In this document: piece after piece, positions 9,215-17,627 of the stretch
Position numbering within the stretch: the first letter of the stretch is position 1
Layout of the letters: each line of letters opens with the position of its first letter
Origin: Leishmania infantum JPCM5
Taxonomy: Eukaryota > Euglenozoa > Kinetoplastea > Trypanosomatida > Trypanosomatidae
Assembly: GCF_000002875.2 (NCBI RefSeq)
Contig: NC_009400.2
Coordinates: forward strand, 217,621 to 281,620
Direction of reading: 5' to 3'
DNA: 64,000 nucleotides
Translations under genes and position numbers: made by a program
Notes under the pieces: model-generated
Database searches by the model: none
What the model saw: only the letters and a program-made list of their open reading frames with translations
Told to the model about the DNA's origin: nothing

Positions 9215-11179
9215 TCAGATGTACTGACGGCGAAGGACCTGTTCGCAGACCCACTCAGCAAACTGCGAAGGGGGCGATTGGGCGCCGCGCCTCCGCACGC
9301 GCACATGCACGACTGACGCGGGGCCCAAAAACCGATTGGCGTAGGGGGCAGTGTAGAGCGCTTCCACCTCGCACTTGAGGTTGCATCGTTGCATCTCGTG
9401 CGCCTCGTTCAGCCAGGCAAGCACGGAGGCTCGATCGGCCTGGCACTCGAGGTCGGCTACCGAGAGCCTGCTGTGGCTTTGGGGCGCTGCGCTGAGGTCC
9501 GCTGAGGCACGCTCCGCCCGCTCCACATAAGAAGGCCCGACTAAATCGCGGTGCCTCCCTTCCGCAGCCTCCGCCTCTTTTTCGAGGCCTTCTCTCGCAG
9601 CTGGAGACGACGTTGCAGGGTGCAGGAGCGCCTCCAAACGCTCGATCTGATGTCTCATCACAACGGTGTCTCGGCGGGTGAAATGCTGCAGAGGCGCGAT
9701 GCTGGTCAGTGGCGAGGCGATCGCCGCCTTCCCTGCCGTGTGCGGAGCGGACGAGGTGCAGCTGGCGGCGCTGACGGCAGCGCTGTCGCTGCTGTGTGCC
9801 CGGCTGCCCTTGCCAGTGCCCTCCCAAGGCCTGGCACTCGCCTTTAGAGAAGCTGGTGTGTGGTGGCGAAGAGGAGGGCATTGCACTGCCGAGAGGTGCT
9901 CTGCGCTTGCATCGCCGCTGTCTATCTTCTCCATTACGCGCACCACGTGTGCAGTGCGCACGCCGAGCCACCGCAGGGTGGGAACAGCGTAGTAGCGGCT
10001 CTCCATAGAGGCCGTGCCAGCGGGAAGTGCATCAGATGCGGCAGCCCAGCGATACGCGGCGAGGATGGCGAGCCCGTGCGGGTTGTAGTCCACGAGCCCA
10101 ACAACTGCCGCACGAGGGAGTGCAGTGTGCAAGTGAGCAAGCAGCCGACGCGCTGCATGGGTCGGGTACCCTTGAGCTGTAAGCAGCACACACGGCAGCA
10201 GTCGCGGCAGGCCTTCGCGCAAAAGTTGGGCGAAGACAGCGTGCTTCTCCACGACGAGAATAGCGCACACATTCGGCGGCACTTGAAAGCCTGCCGCGGC
10301 GGCGCTGTTGGTTGAGCAGCTAGCAAAGTCGCGATGCTGCGTGGTCGTCCAACGGCTTGACGCCGGCTGCTGAAGTGAGCGACTGTGGGTCGAGTTTGAT
10401 GAAGACGCTGACCCTGAGACACCGCGCCCATCATCATCCTCGACAGCTGCGCGCTCGGCGACTCCTAGGACGGAGACGACCAAGTCTGCGCTTAGAAGTG
10501 GTAGCGGCATGCCCTCCTCCGCTGCTAACCCCGTGCCACCCCCCTGCAAACTCACCCCGCGATAGGAGAGCCAGCCCGCAATGTAGCCGCGCCCGCCAGC
10601 CACCACGCCCATCAGCTGGCGCGGCAGTCGCAGCACACGCGAGAGCTGCTGCACGGTGCGATTCACCACCTCCTGCGTCTGGATGTGGCGGACGAGGTGA
10701 TAGTATACATCGCGCTGTGTCGCCACGTTGCCGCGCACAACGTTGCGAAAAAGCTCGGTGAGCACGAGGAGATGATGGCGAGCTGTCTGCAAAACGCGCA
10801 CGCTCGTGGCTGGTCGGCCATCGCTTGACCAGGTCGCTGCGCCCTCGTAGCCCCGCAGGGACGCCTTCGCGTGCGCACGCCCGTCCGGTGGTACACTCAC
10901 CGGCGTTGAAGGGGTGACACCACGAGTTGCGCGCGTCGAGGTCTGCCGCTCACGCGGCATGGAATATGGAATGCGTCTTCTCAAGGAGCCAGACGCTCCC
11001 TCGTTGAAGGCGGCCACCGCATTGCCGCGGGGCGGCACTCTCTTGATGGGCAGCGAGAGAAGCGTGTGCAGCAGCTCCAGCACGTATACCTCCATGCGGC
11101 GGAGTACCTCATCGCGCATCGCCTCTGCGTTATGGGCGGCCGCCACAGCCGGTGAAACCTCGGCAAAGCTGTCCGTCAT
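9215..11179 (-). CDS. SPO11: SPO11-like meiotic recombination protein (topoisomerase VI A family)
   Basis: 654 residues. The winged-helix (CAP) domain carries the catalytic-tyrosine motif VATQRDVYYHLV (Y159/Y160; the second matches the active tyrosine of yeast Spo11), followed by LRLPRQLMGVVAGGRGYIAG. After an insert of about 90 residues comes a Toprim domain: AILVVEKHAVFAQL with the metal-binding Glu at about 311, LLTAQGYPTHAARRLL, then VVGLVDYNPHGLAILAAY with Asp at about 364. SPO11 makes the double-strand breaks that start meiotic recombination by forming a 5' tyrosyl-DNA link. At 654 residues it is well over the usual 350-450, owing to an extended N-terminus, the insert before the Toprim domain and a Ser/Ala-rich insert inside the C-terminal part. 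The usual D-x-D-P-H-G motif reads D-Y-N-P-H-G here. The start is the first ATG of the frame (MTDSFAEV); further upstream the frame is open only from a GTG. Confidence 0.9.
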   Translation of the reverse strand: MTDSFAEVSPAVAAAHNAEAMRDEVLRRMEVYVLELLHTLLSLPIKRVPPRGNAVAAFNEGASGSLRRRIPYSMPRERQTSTRATRGVTPSTPVSVPPDGRAHAKASLRGYEGAATWSSDGRPATSVRVLQTARHHLLVLTELFRNVVRGNVATQRDVYYHLVRHIQTQEVVNRTVQQLSRVLRLPRQLMGVVAGGRGYIAGWLSYRGVSLQGGGTGLAAEEGMPLPLLSADLVVSVLGVAERAAVEDDDGRGVSGSASSSNSTHSRSLQQPASSRWTTTQHRDFASCSTNSAAAAGFQVPPNVCAILVVEKHAVFAQLLREGLPRLLPCVLLTAQGYPTHAARRLLAHLHTALPRAAVVGLVDYNPHGLAILAAYRWAAASDALPAGTASMESRYYAVPTLRWLGVRTAHVVRVMEKIDSGDASAEHLSAVQCPPLRHHTPASLKASARPWEGTGKGSRAHSSDSAAVSAASCTSSAPHTAGKAAIASPLTSIAPLQHFTRRDTVVMRHQIERLEALLHPATSSPAAREGLEKEAEAAEGRHRDLVGPSYVERAERASADLSAAPQSHSRLSVADLECQADRASVLAWLNEAHEMQRCNLKCEVEALYTAPYANRFLGPASVVHVRVRRRGAQSPPSQFAEWVCEQVLRRQYI

Positions 11180-11281
11180 GAATGCAGCAGCACATCGCAG
11201 ACCTGGTGGAGACGAGGGCCGCCGGCCTGGTGCGCGTCTGTGTATCTGTGCGAGCGATGCGATGGAGATGAAGCGCTGCAC

Positions 11282-11734
11282 TGCACCTCTCTCCTTAGCA
11301 TCACCGCCAACGCAGCCTGTCGCCGAGTCTGCCTGTGTGGATCACGTAGGCTCCGCGCACGCTAGATGGGGAAGGCAGAAAGAAAAACACGAAGAGAGCC
11401 GAGCAGTGGCGTGCGGCATGCAGAAGGGAGACGAAGAGCATGAAAAGCGGGGGGGGGGGGGGGCAGAGTAGAGGGCATTGGCGGAGATAGACAGACACGC
11501 ACATGCACGCACGCACAGAGGGCGAGGCGTGCGCCTCCATCGCATCCCAGCGATGGGGATGGAGGGGAATCAACAAGCACGTCAAGGGAGAAGAGGACGG
11601 CAAGGCGCCAGAGCGACAAGACAGGCGCACGCCGCATCTCTGCCTCATCGTCTCTCCCGCTGTGTGGCGGCCGCGTTGCCTGGCTTCACGTTGGTTGGTT
11701 GGTTGTGGTTCCTTCGACAGCGACGCGCACTCCA
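11282..11734. other. Spacer between the cyclophilin/RRM gene and the SPO11 homologue
   Basis: 453 bases with a 15-base G run at 11449-11463 and polypurine sequence on the plus strand. No gene recognised. A further 102 bases up to the SPO11 ATG (11180-11281) are also taken as 5' UTR. Confidence 0.6.
11449..11463. repeat. Poly-G run (15 bases)
   Basis: Uninterrupted G15 on the plus strand, i.e. C15 in the transcribed sense, in the 5' flank of the SPO11 homologue. Confidence 0.9.
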
Positions 11735-13693
11735 TCATCGTTGTCTGCCTCTCTCTATACCTTTTCGAGTCACAGCGACTCCCTCCAAGGCAACGCGGTC
11801 ACGCTTCCGCATTTCCCGCTGCCGCTGCGCCCACAGCTTCGACACAGACTGGGAGAAGTCGACGTGGATACGGCAGTCGTCGATGAGAGCCCGGTCCATC
11901 TTCTGGAAGGCCCGAAAGCACGCCTCAACGCTCTCGAATTCGACGAAGCCGTAGCAGAGAGACTGCTTTGTCTTCGCGTCGTAGATGACGTCGGCGGAGG
12001 TGACACGGCCGAACTGGGAGAAGCAGAGCGCGAGCCCCTCCCCTGTCGTCACAGGGTTCAGCTTGCACACAAACAAAACGTTGTCCGGTGGCTTGATGTC
12101 GCCTCGCACGTCGGCCACGCCGTTCAGCAAGTTCAGCATGAGCGAGAGCGTCTCGTTGGCCTTCTCCTGGTGCTGCTGCATGAAGCTCTTGCGGCGCTCC
12201 TCCAACTGCTTCGCCGAGAGCGCCGCGGTAGTGCTGTGGTGAGGCGGTTGGCCGCCGTCGTGGAACCCCTCCGTGTCGTCGTCCTCGGAGCTCAAGTAGT
12301 CACCAGCGTAGTGCGGGTTGCACACCAGCTCCAGCTCACCGGGAGACGTAGCAGCTTCGCCATCACTCCTCGTCTGCGCTGGTGCAGCGGCAACGACAAT
12401 AAGCGGCTGTGCGGCGTGCCTCCCTGTTGATGCGGCGGCTGTCTGCAAGTAGATGGACGCGTCAGCAACGGTTCGAGGGCGCGTGATGGCCACATACCCG
12501 TGCGCCACGAGGCTGCTCCGCACCAGTTCCACTAACTCACGGTGAGCGGCGCGCACAGCCGCCTCCGAGGCCCACCATTCGAAGCATCCAGCCTGGTGCA
12601 GCGCCGCTGCAGTGCGCTGCCGCTGCTGCTCCATGGCAGCTGCGCTGCCCGCTGTTGACGACACCCCCCACCACGCCGAGGGAGGGACTGTCACGTACTT
12701 CTCGGTACCGGCTGTGGGAAGCACCGTCGCTCGCTTCACGCGCAGCATCCGCACGGGCCGCGGCCACGACAGCGCTGGCCGGCCTGCCACAATGCCAACA
12801 GCCGCCAAAGGCCCGGCGCCAGCCGTCGTCGGCGCGTCGTCTCTGCAGCGGTCGCGGACTGGAGCACGACGTATCCGGCGCAGCACCGCCTCACCCTCGC
12901 GCACCACGCCAATCGTGATGTACTGCTTGTCGAGGAAGTCCATCGTGCGATCGGACAATGTGAGACCGAAGCGCAGTGTAGGCGCTGACGCATCCACGAG
13001 CAGGCTTCCGGCACGGCATACCGTGCAAGGCGAGCTGGCGCTGGGCGAAGCACTTACATGAGCTGCATTAGTGGCCACAGCTGCGCCACTGCTGCCGGAC
13101 GCGTGCACGTACACCGGTTTATAGCCGCCTTTCGTGTTCCTGTCACCAGCCCTAGACGGGGCAAGTCCGACACAACGCCGCCGCTTGCACAGTCGTGCCT
13201 CCTGTTGCATTGCCCGCCGCACTGCCGTCTCTTGCTGCTCTACGGGGTCAGCAGTTGAAGGAACAGAGGCTGCAGCATGACTGTGCAAGGATACGGTGGC
13301 GGTGGACACCGTCGGCGACGCATCGCCCTCCGCATGGTCCTGTCTGGGCAGCAGACTCCAGAAGTTCAGCGGGCCTGGGCCAGGTGGTGCCGCTGCACCC
13401 GCCGAGTGCGAGCGCAGCAGCTTTTCAAGCAGCTCCTTGTACACCGGGTCTGCAGCAAGGGAGAAGAATACCGCCACATCTGGCACTACTTCCGTCGCCA
13501 CCGCGCCGTTCCACAGCTGCGCTCTGCACAGGTTCAAGAAGTTCGCCGTCAGCGCAGAGCAGTCCGCGCCAAAGAGGTCAACCGCGAGGGGCCCGAGGGA
13601 TGTTTCCAGTAGCAGTCCCGCGGTGACCACCGCGACGCCCGCGCCACCGCTGCTGCCGCCCCTGCGGGGAAGAGCTGCGCTCGCACTTTGCAT
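11735..13693 (-). CDS. PPIL4-like cyclophilin-type protein with RRM
   Basis: 652 residues with a split cyclophilin-like domain and a C-terminal RNA-recognition motif. Residues 27-85 ([19 protein letters not shown], then NFLNLCR) match the first strands of the PPIL4 peptidyl-prolyl isomerase domain. After an Ala/Ser-rich insert of about 145 residues, residues 230-270 ([33 protein letters not shown]) resemble its second half. The RRM (538-615) is very close to PPIL4: [55 protein letters not shown]4 proteins are nuclear and linked to spliceosomes and transcription in other eukaryotes (family knowledge). The catalytic Arg of active cyclophilins is not evident: the segment where it would fall reads [13 protein letters not shown] scaffold or RNA-binding role is therefore more likely than isomerase activity. 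The start is the ATG before QSASAALPR; upstream sequence is repeat-like. Confidence 0.85.
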   Translation of the reverse strand: MQSASAALPRRGGSSGGAGVAVVTAGLLLETSLGPLAVDLFGADCSALTANFLNLCRAQLWNGAVATEVVPDVAVFFSLAADPVYKELLEKLLRSHSAGAAAPPGPGPLNFWSLLPRQDHAEGDASPTVSTATVSLHSHAAASVPSTADPVEQQETAVRRAMQQEARLCKRRRCVGLAPSRAGDRNTKGGYKPVYVHASGSSGAAVATNAAHVSASPSASSPCTVCRAGSLLVDASAPTLRFGLTLSDRTMDFLDKQYITIGVVREGEAVLRRIRRAPVRDRCRDDAPTTAGAGPLAAVGIVAGRPALSWPRPVRMLRVKRATVLPTAGTEKYVTVPPSAWWGVSSTAGSAAAMEQQRQRTAAALHQAGCFEWWASEAAVRAAHRELVELVRSSLVAHGYVAITRPRTVADASIYLQTAAASTGRHAAQPLIVVAAAPAQTRSDGEAATSPGELELVCNPHYAGDYLSSEDDDTEGFHDGGQPPHHSTTAALSAKQLEERRKSFMQQHQEKANETLSLMLNLLNGVADVRGDIKPPDNVLFVCKLNPVTTGEGLALCFSQFGRVTSADVIYDAKTKQSLCYGFVEFESVEACFRAFQKMDRALIDDCRIHVDFSQSVSKLWAQRQREMRKRDRVALEGVAVTRKGIERGRQR

Positions 13694-14877
13694 GAGAGAG
13701 ATGCGTAGGATCTCTGCGAACGAGCCAGCGAGAATGTGGGCGCCGATCCAAGTGTGTGTCTGCGCCCGTGTGCAACGAAAGATGGAAGCTAGCGGGTGAA
13801 GGGGGAGGGGGGATGGGTGGGACAGGAGTGGCGCCATGAGTCGGCCACGTCGACATAAGAAGCGAGGCCCCGCGGGCGAGAGACAGACAGGGGGAGCACT
13901 CGCCGAGTGACCCTCCCTCCTCCCTCTCTCTTCTTCACGGTATTCAGGCTCGACCGGCGCATAGGCATGCAGACGCACACACACACACACATACGTCGAT
14001 ACTCCACAAGTAGTCGGCAGCGATGTAGAGTGACAGGGATGCGAGCCACGCTATGGCCCACGTTTGTCTTCTCTCGTCGTTTGGATCTCGGCCCTCTCCC
14101 TCGCACGCCTCCTCCACCCGTGCGCAGGTTTCCCTTTGTGGGGTCGCCCGTGACGGGACCTGACCGTCCTCCTTTCTCGGGCACGCACGCACCGCTGAGT
14201 TAGCGGCCTTTTCCTTCCCGTGCCTATGGAGGCAGAGGAGGAGATAGACAGACAAAAAGACGGGCAGCGCGGTGATTGAGAGGGGAGAGAAGTGCATGCG
14301 CCCTCCAACGAGCAACAGGAAGAAGGCAAGGCAAACACATGCACACACACATCAGGAAAGGTTCAGCAGCGCGCGCGCAAGAGAGAGGTACGCGCTCAGC
14401 AATGAGAACTTCGTTTCCGGCAGCATTCGTTTAGCGAGCCATTCCTGCCCCCTCCCTAACCCGCCCGCACGCTCCTCGACTCTCCGCCCCCCCCGCTCCT
14501 CTGCCGTCTCCTATGTCTCTCTGCGTAGTCCGTCACACACCCCGCGCCGCACAGGGAGGTTCGCGACGGCTGGAGAGAGCGACGAGGAAGAGTTGAACGC
14601 CGCAGCCGACGAAGAGCGTGCGTGCGCCGACGCATCGCACATCAGGGGAGAGGAAGATGGTGGAGAGTAAAGGTGTGGGTGGCTGTCGTGATGGTCGTAG
14701 CACACTGACCAGGGGAGGCTTCTCCGGGACAGTGATGCGGATAGAAAGAGTAGAGGGGGCGGGGGTGGCACGCGCACCCGCGAACAACGAGAACACGAAA
14801 TGTGGGCGCGCAGTGCACACATCACATCCGTACGAGGGGGCGACTGCCCGACCCCACCGCCCCTGCGCTTCGCCCTT
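13694..14877. other. Spacer between the APC11-like and cyclophilin/RRM genes
   Basis: 1.18 kb of UTR-type sequence with a CA run near 13976-13990 and purine-rich patches. No gene recognised on either strand. Confidence 0.6.
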
Positions 14878-15195
14878 CTAGTTCTGTTGGATGATGCGCT
14901 CCTGCTGCCACTGATTGCGGCAGAGGGGGCACGTCCCCTGCAGCCACTGCTCAAGGCAGTGTTGGTGAAAGATGTGGCCGCAAACACCGACGGCGACGGG
15001 GCACTCGTCCATAGAGGAGGTGCACTTCAAACACGGCTGGCCGAGGGCGCTCTTGCAGATGGGGCAATCCCCTGTCATGAGCAGCGTCTCGCGAGGCACG
15101 CTTCGGGCAGTCACGTACAGATACCTCGTCTCAATCGGAATGATGAAGTCCGCGTCTGCCGGCGACGAGCCTGTCGCAGTAGGCGGGCTCGCCAT
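14878..15195 (-). CDS. RING-H2 protein of the APC11/RBX family (APC11-like)
   Basis: 105 residues, the usual size for this family. The C-terminal two thirds form a cullin-type RING-H2 finger: CPICKSALGQPCLKC (Cys 44, 47, 55, 58), DECPVAVGVCGHIFHQHCLE (Cys 65 and 72, His 74 and 77, Cys 80) and GTCPLCRNQW (Cys 89, 92). The extra C-x2-C, and the third cysteine just before the finger core, are the mark of RBX1, RBX2 and APC11, which bind a third zinc. The DECP spacing resembles APC11 (DDCPLVWG) more than RBX1. The N-terminal W-x-W strand that docks RBX1 on cullins is absent. The protein would recruit E2 enzymes to the anaphase-promoting complex or another cullin-type ligase. Its neighbour upstream is a second member of the family. 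The start is the ATG nearest the finger; the longer upstream frame is Ser/Pro/His-rich and UTR-like. Confidence 0.85.
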   Translation of the reverse strand: MASPPTATGSSPADADFIIPIETRYLYVTARSVPRETLLMTGDCPICKSALGQPCLKCTSSMDECPVAVGVCGHIFHQHCLEQWLQGTCPLCRNQWQQERIIQQN

Positions 15196-15499
15196 GACCC
15201 CAGCGAGGACTCGATGGATCGGCAGTTCCGGTGTCTCGCGCTCTCTTTGCGCGTGTATGTGCGTGGAGGTGGGCCGCCGCGTGTGAGAGAGGAGGCGCAC
15301 CCAGGTGAAGGTGGACGGCGCTTGTGGCTCATGCACGTATGCGCGCTCGTGTCCGTGCGTGTGTGCGTGTGCGGATCGATTTGACCGCAACGACATGGCC
15401 AAGGATGATGAGAGCGGAGGAGAGGCCGGAGAGGTGAGGGATGCTAAAGAGCGGCCATGGGATGTGGAAAGACGCGCCGGGGAAGAGGCCTGGCGGGGC

Positions 15500-15514
15500 G
15501 GGGGGGGGGGGGGG
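15500..15514. repeat. Poly-G run (15 bases)
   Basis: G15 on the plus strand (C15 in RNA sense), in the 5' flank of the APC11-like gene. Confidence 0.9.
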
Positions 15515-15869
15515 CAGTTGTGCAAGGTTGCCTCCCCCGTGACACACATGTCCCGCCCCCGCCGCCCGCGTGCACGTCTTTACTCCGCGGAGCATGCGCG
15601 TGGAAGGTGGGAGCGGGGCAGTGAAGGGGAGTGGTGGTGATGGGGTACAGCTCAAGAGGCCTCCTAGGCGAGCGGGTGAGAACTAAACACCAAAAAAAAA
15701 ACGATGGCGCAACCGCCGGAACAGAAATCGACGTGAAAGGCAAAAGGCGTGCAGCCGTGGAAGAGACGGAGGTGTCGGGCGTGGGTGGCGCGGCTTTGAA
15801 ACATATGGGTCGATAGCGGGAGGATATCTCAGTGGCCGCGATGCTGGCGATGGTGTGTGCACATCACAA

Positions 15870-15876
<7 letters not shown>

Positions 15877-15903
<27 letters not shown>
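15877..15903. repeat. (GT)n microsatellite
   Basis: Perfect alternating GT for 27 bases, in the 3' flank of the RBX1-like gene. Confidence 0.95.
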
Positions 15904-16164
15904 CCTGGGCCTGCAGTGGGTAGAAGGTCAGCGAAATGACGTGCGGATGGCGCCGCTGATGGACAGCAACGAGGAAGGGTGGGAAACGGAGGAGAGGTGT
16001 TTGAAGCGGTGAGCATTCAAGTGGGGGAGTATGCAAAGACGCTCATCAACGCGCCTGCCACTTCCCCCCACCCGCACACCCCGACTTCGCTTTACCCTCC
16101 CATTGCCACACGCCCTCACCTCTACTCTTCCCTTTCTCCGCTGCTGCACATCAGCCTGCGGTCG

Positions 16165-16716
16165 CTACTCGTTCGAGGTGATCTTGTGCAGCTGCCACTG
16201 CCGCCCACACACCGGACACATGGAGCGCATCTGAAGCCACCGCGAGACGCAGTGGTAGTGATACACGTGCCCGCACGTTCCCCAAGCCACGCGGCACCTG
16301 TCTGAAAGATCCGCCAGCCTTGCCAGAGTCGGGTGTTTGGCGGTGGTGGCCGGCGGTGGTGATGTCTGCGCTGTGGACGTCCTGCCAGTAAGTCGCCCTG
16401 CGCTGGCTGCCGAGACCACAGAGGCAGGGTGCGGCGAGGAGGACGCGGGCTGCGTCCCTGCTACTGCTGATGCTGATACGGCCGAGTTAAATGACGATGG
16501 CGCCTTGGCGAGACAGTTGATGCAGTGATCGGCCAAGTTGTTCTTGCATATGGCGCACACGCGCGTCTGCACATCCCAAGACCACACCGCGACAGTATCC
16601 CACTGCTGTGCTGCTATTCTGCACGGAATGCGCGACGTCACGACGGAGCCGGCATCGCCACCGCTGCTGGCCGGCTCTGCGACTGGCAGGGTCGACGATG
16701 CTGCTGGCGTCGACAT
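16165..16716 (-). CDS. RBX1: RBX1/ROC1-like RING-H2 protein of cullin ubiquitin ligases
   Basis: 183 residues. The segment WDTVAVWSWDVQTRVCAICK (39-58) closely follows RBX1, including the W-x-W strand that inserts into the cullin. The zinc-binding set is CAICKNNLADHCINC (Cys 54, 57, 65, 68), then CRVAWGTCGHVYHYHCVSRW (Cys 141 and 148, His 150 and 153, Cys 156) and MCPVCGRQW (Cys 167, 170). RBX1 is the catalytic RING subunit of SCF-type ligases. Two features are odd: about 72 residues rich in Ser, Ala and Thr are inserted between Cys68 and Cys141, where human RBX1 has about a dozen, and the last ligand is Cys rather than the Asp of canonical RBX1. The start at 16716 begins a protein of sensible length; a long upstream frame is low-complexity. 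It lies directly upstream of the APC11-like gene. Confidence 0.87.
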   Translation of the reverse strand: MSTPAASSTLPVAEPASSGGDAGSVVTSRIPCRIAAQQWDTVAVWSWDVQTRVCAICKNNLADHCINCLAKAPSSFNSAVSASAVAGTQPASSSPHPASVVSAASAGRLTGRTSTAQTSPPPATTAKHPTLARLADLSDRCRVAWGTCGHVYHYHCVSRWLQMRSMCPVCGRQWQLHKITSNE

Positions 16717-17627
16717 AGGGGACGACAACGATGTCGTCGTGGCCGGGGCAGATGCTCTCGTTCGGCGCGCGTCGTGCTTTGTCCCGGTGGCCGTCGTCTG
16801 CTCGTCCCCTATACGGTGGCTACGCCTCCCCCGCCCACCGCAAGCAGGGCGAAGAGCTCGTGAGTGTTGATGTAAAGAAAAGGCGGGGAAGCCGGAGAAG
16901 GCTCGCCGCCGTCTCTGCCACTCTTTGTATGCACGCGGCAGTGACGCTTGGTTGATGATGATGCAGTGGAGGGAGGGAGAGTGGGGCTGCAGTGGTAGCC
17001 ATGCACACGTGTGGGGGGTACCTGTGGACACCACCACGAGACCACGCTGCGTGATGCTATCAACTCTGGCAGCACGAGAAGCCACGTAGAGCAAACGGCA
17101 GAGGAAGGACGGGAGGCGAGAAGAAGAGAGGCGTGAAGCGAAACACGCCAGCGCTTGGGACGCGTGGAAAAAAGGCGGTGGTGGTGGTGGGAACATCCCT
17201 GCTGTGATGAGAGCTGGCGAAAGAAAGGAGAGCTGTGGTCTCCCCCTCTTCCTCCCCAGCGCCACCACTGGAGAGGGATGCGGCATCGTCGGCAGAGTGA
17301 CTCGAACAACGTGATAAAGCGGAAGGAAAGTGGGGATGGCGTTTGGAAAGGGGGAGACGGGCAGGCAAGCATCCGCTGAGCCGCATCGGAGGCGGAGCTG
17401 CACAGTCGTCTTTCAGTGCTCCCGGCATGCAATATAGAATGCCCCTCTTTGCTCTTGTCGCTTCTGGTGTTCTACAGGCGGCCAGAGGAAAGTGAGGGAA
17501 GGCGGGAGGCATCCACGGCATACACGTGCACAGAAGGGTGGGGAGGCATCTGAGTGGGGACAGGCCAAGATGGACGAGGGAGGAACGAGGAGAGCGTGTG
17601 CGCGTGTGTGCGCCACCATGTGCCCTA
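16717..17627. other. Spacer between the coiled-coil gene and the RBX1-like gene
   Basis: 911 bases. The minus-strand frame of the RBX1-like gene stays open far upstream (to 17403), but its translation is His/Pro/Ser-rich and not protein-like, so I treat it as 5' UTR and intergenic sequence. Confidence 0.55.

Larger units (their letters stand above)
15196..16164. other. Spacer between the two RING-H2 genes
   Basis: 969 bases with a G15 run (15500-15514) and a GT microsatellite (15877-15903). It is UTR-type sequence with no recognisable gene. Confidence 0.65.

Noticed and set aside
15877..15903. Possible CRISPR-like or satellite array at GT/CA runs
   Set aside because: These are plain dinucleotide microsatellites without spacers, common in trypanosomatid UTRs.
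16717..17403. N-terminal extension of the RBX1-like frame (229 further codons)
   Set aside because: Pro/Ser/His-rich, with phases typical of translated UTR; it would make an RBX1 protein four times the normal length.
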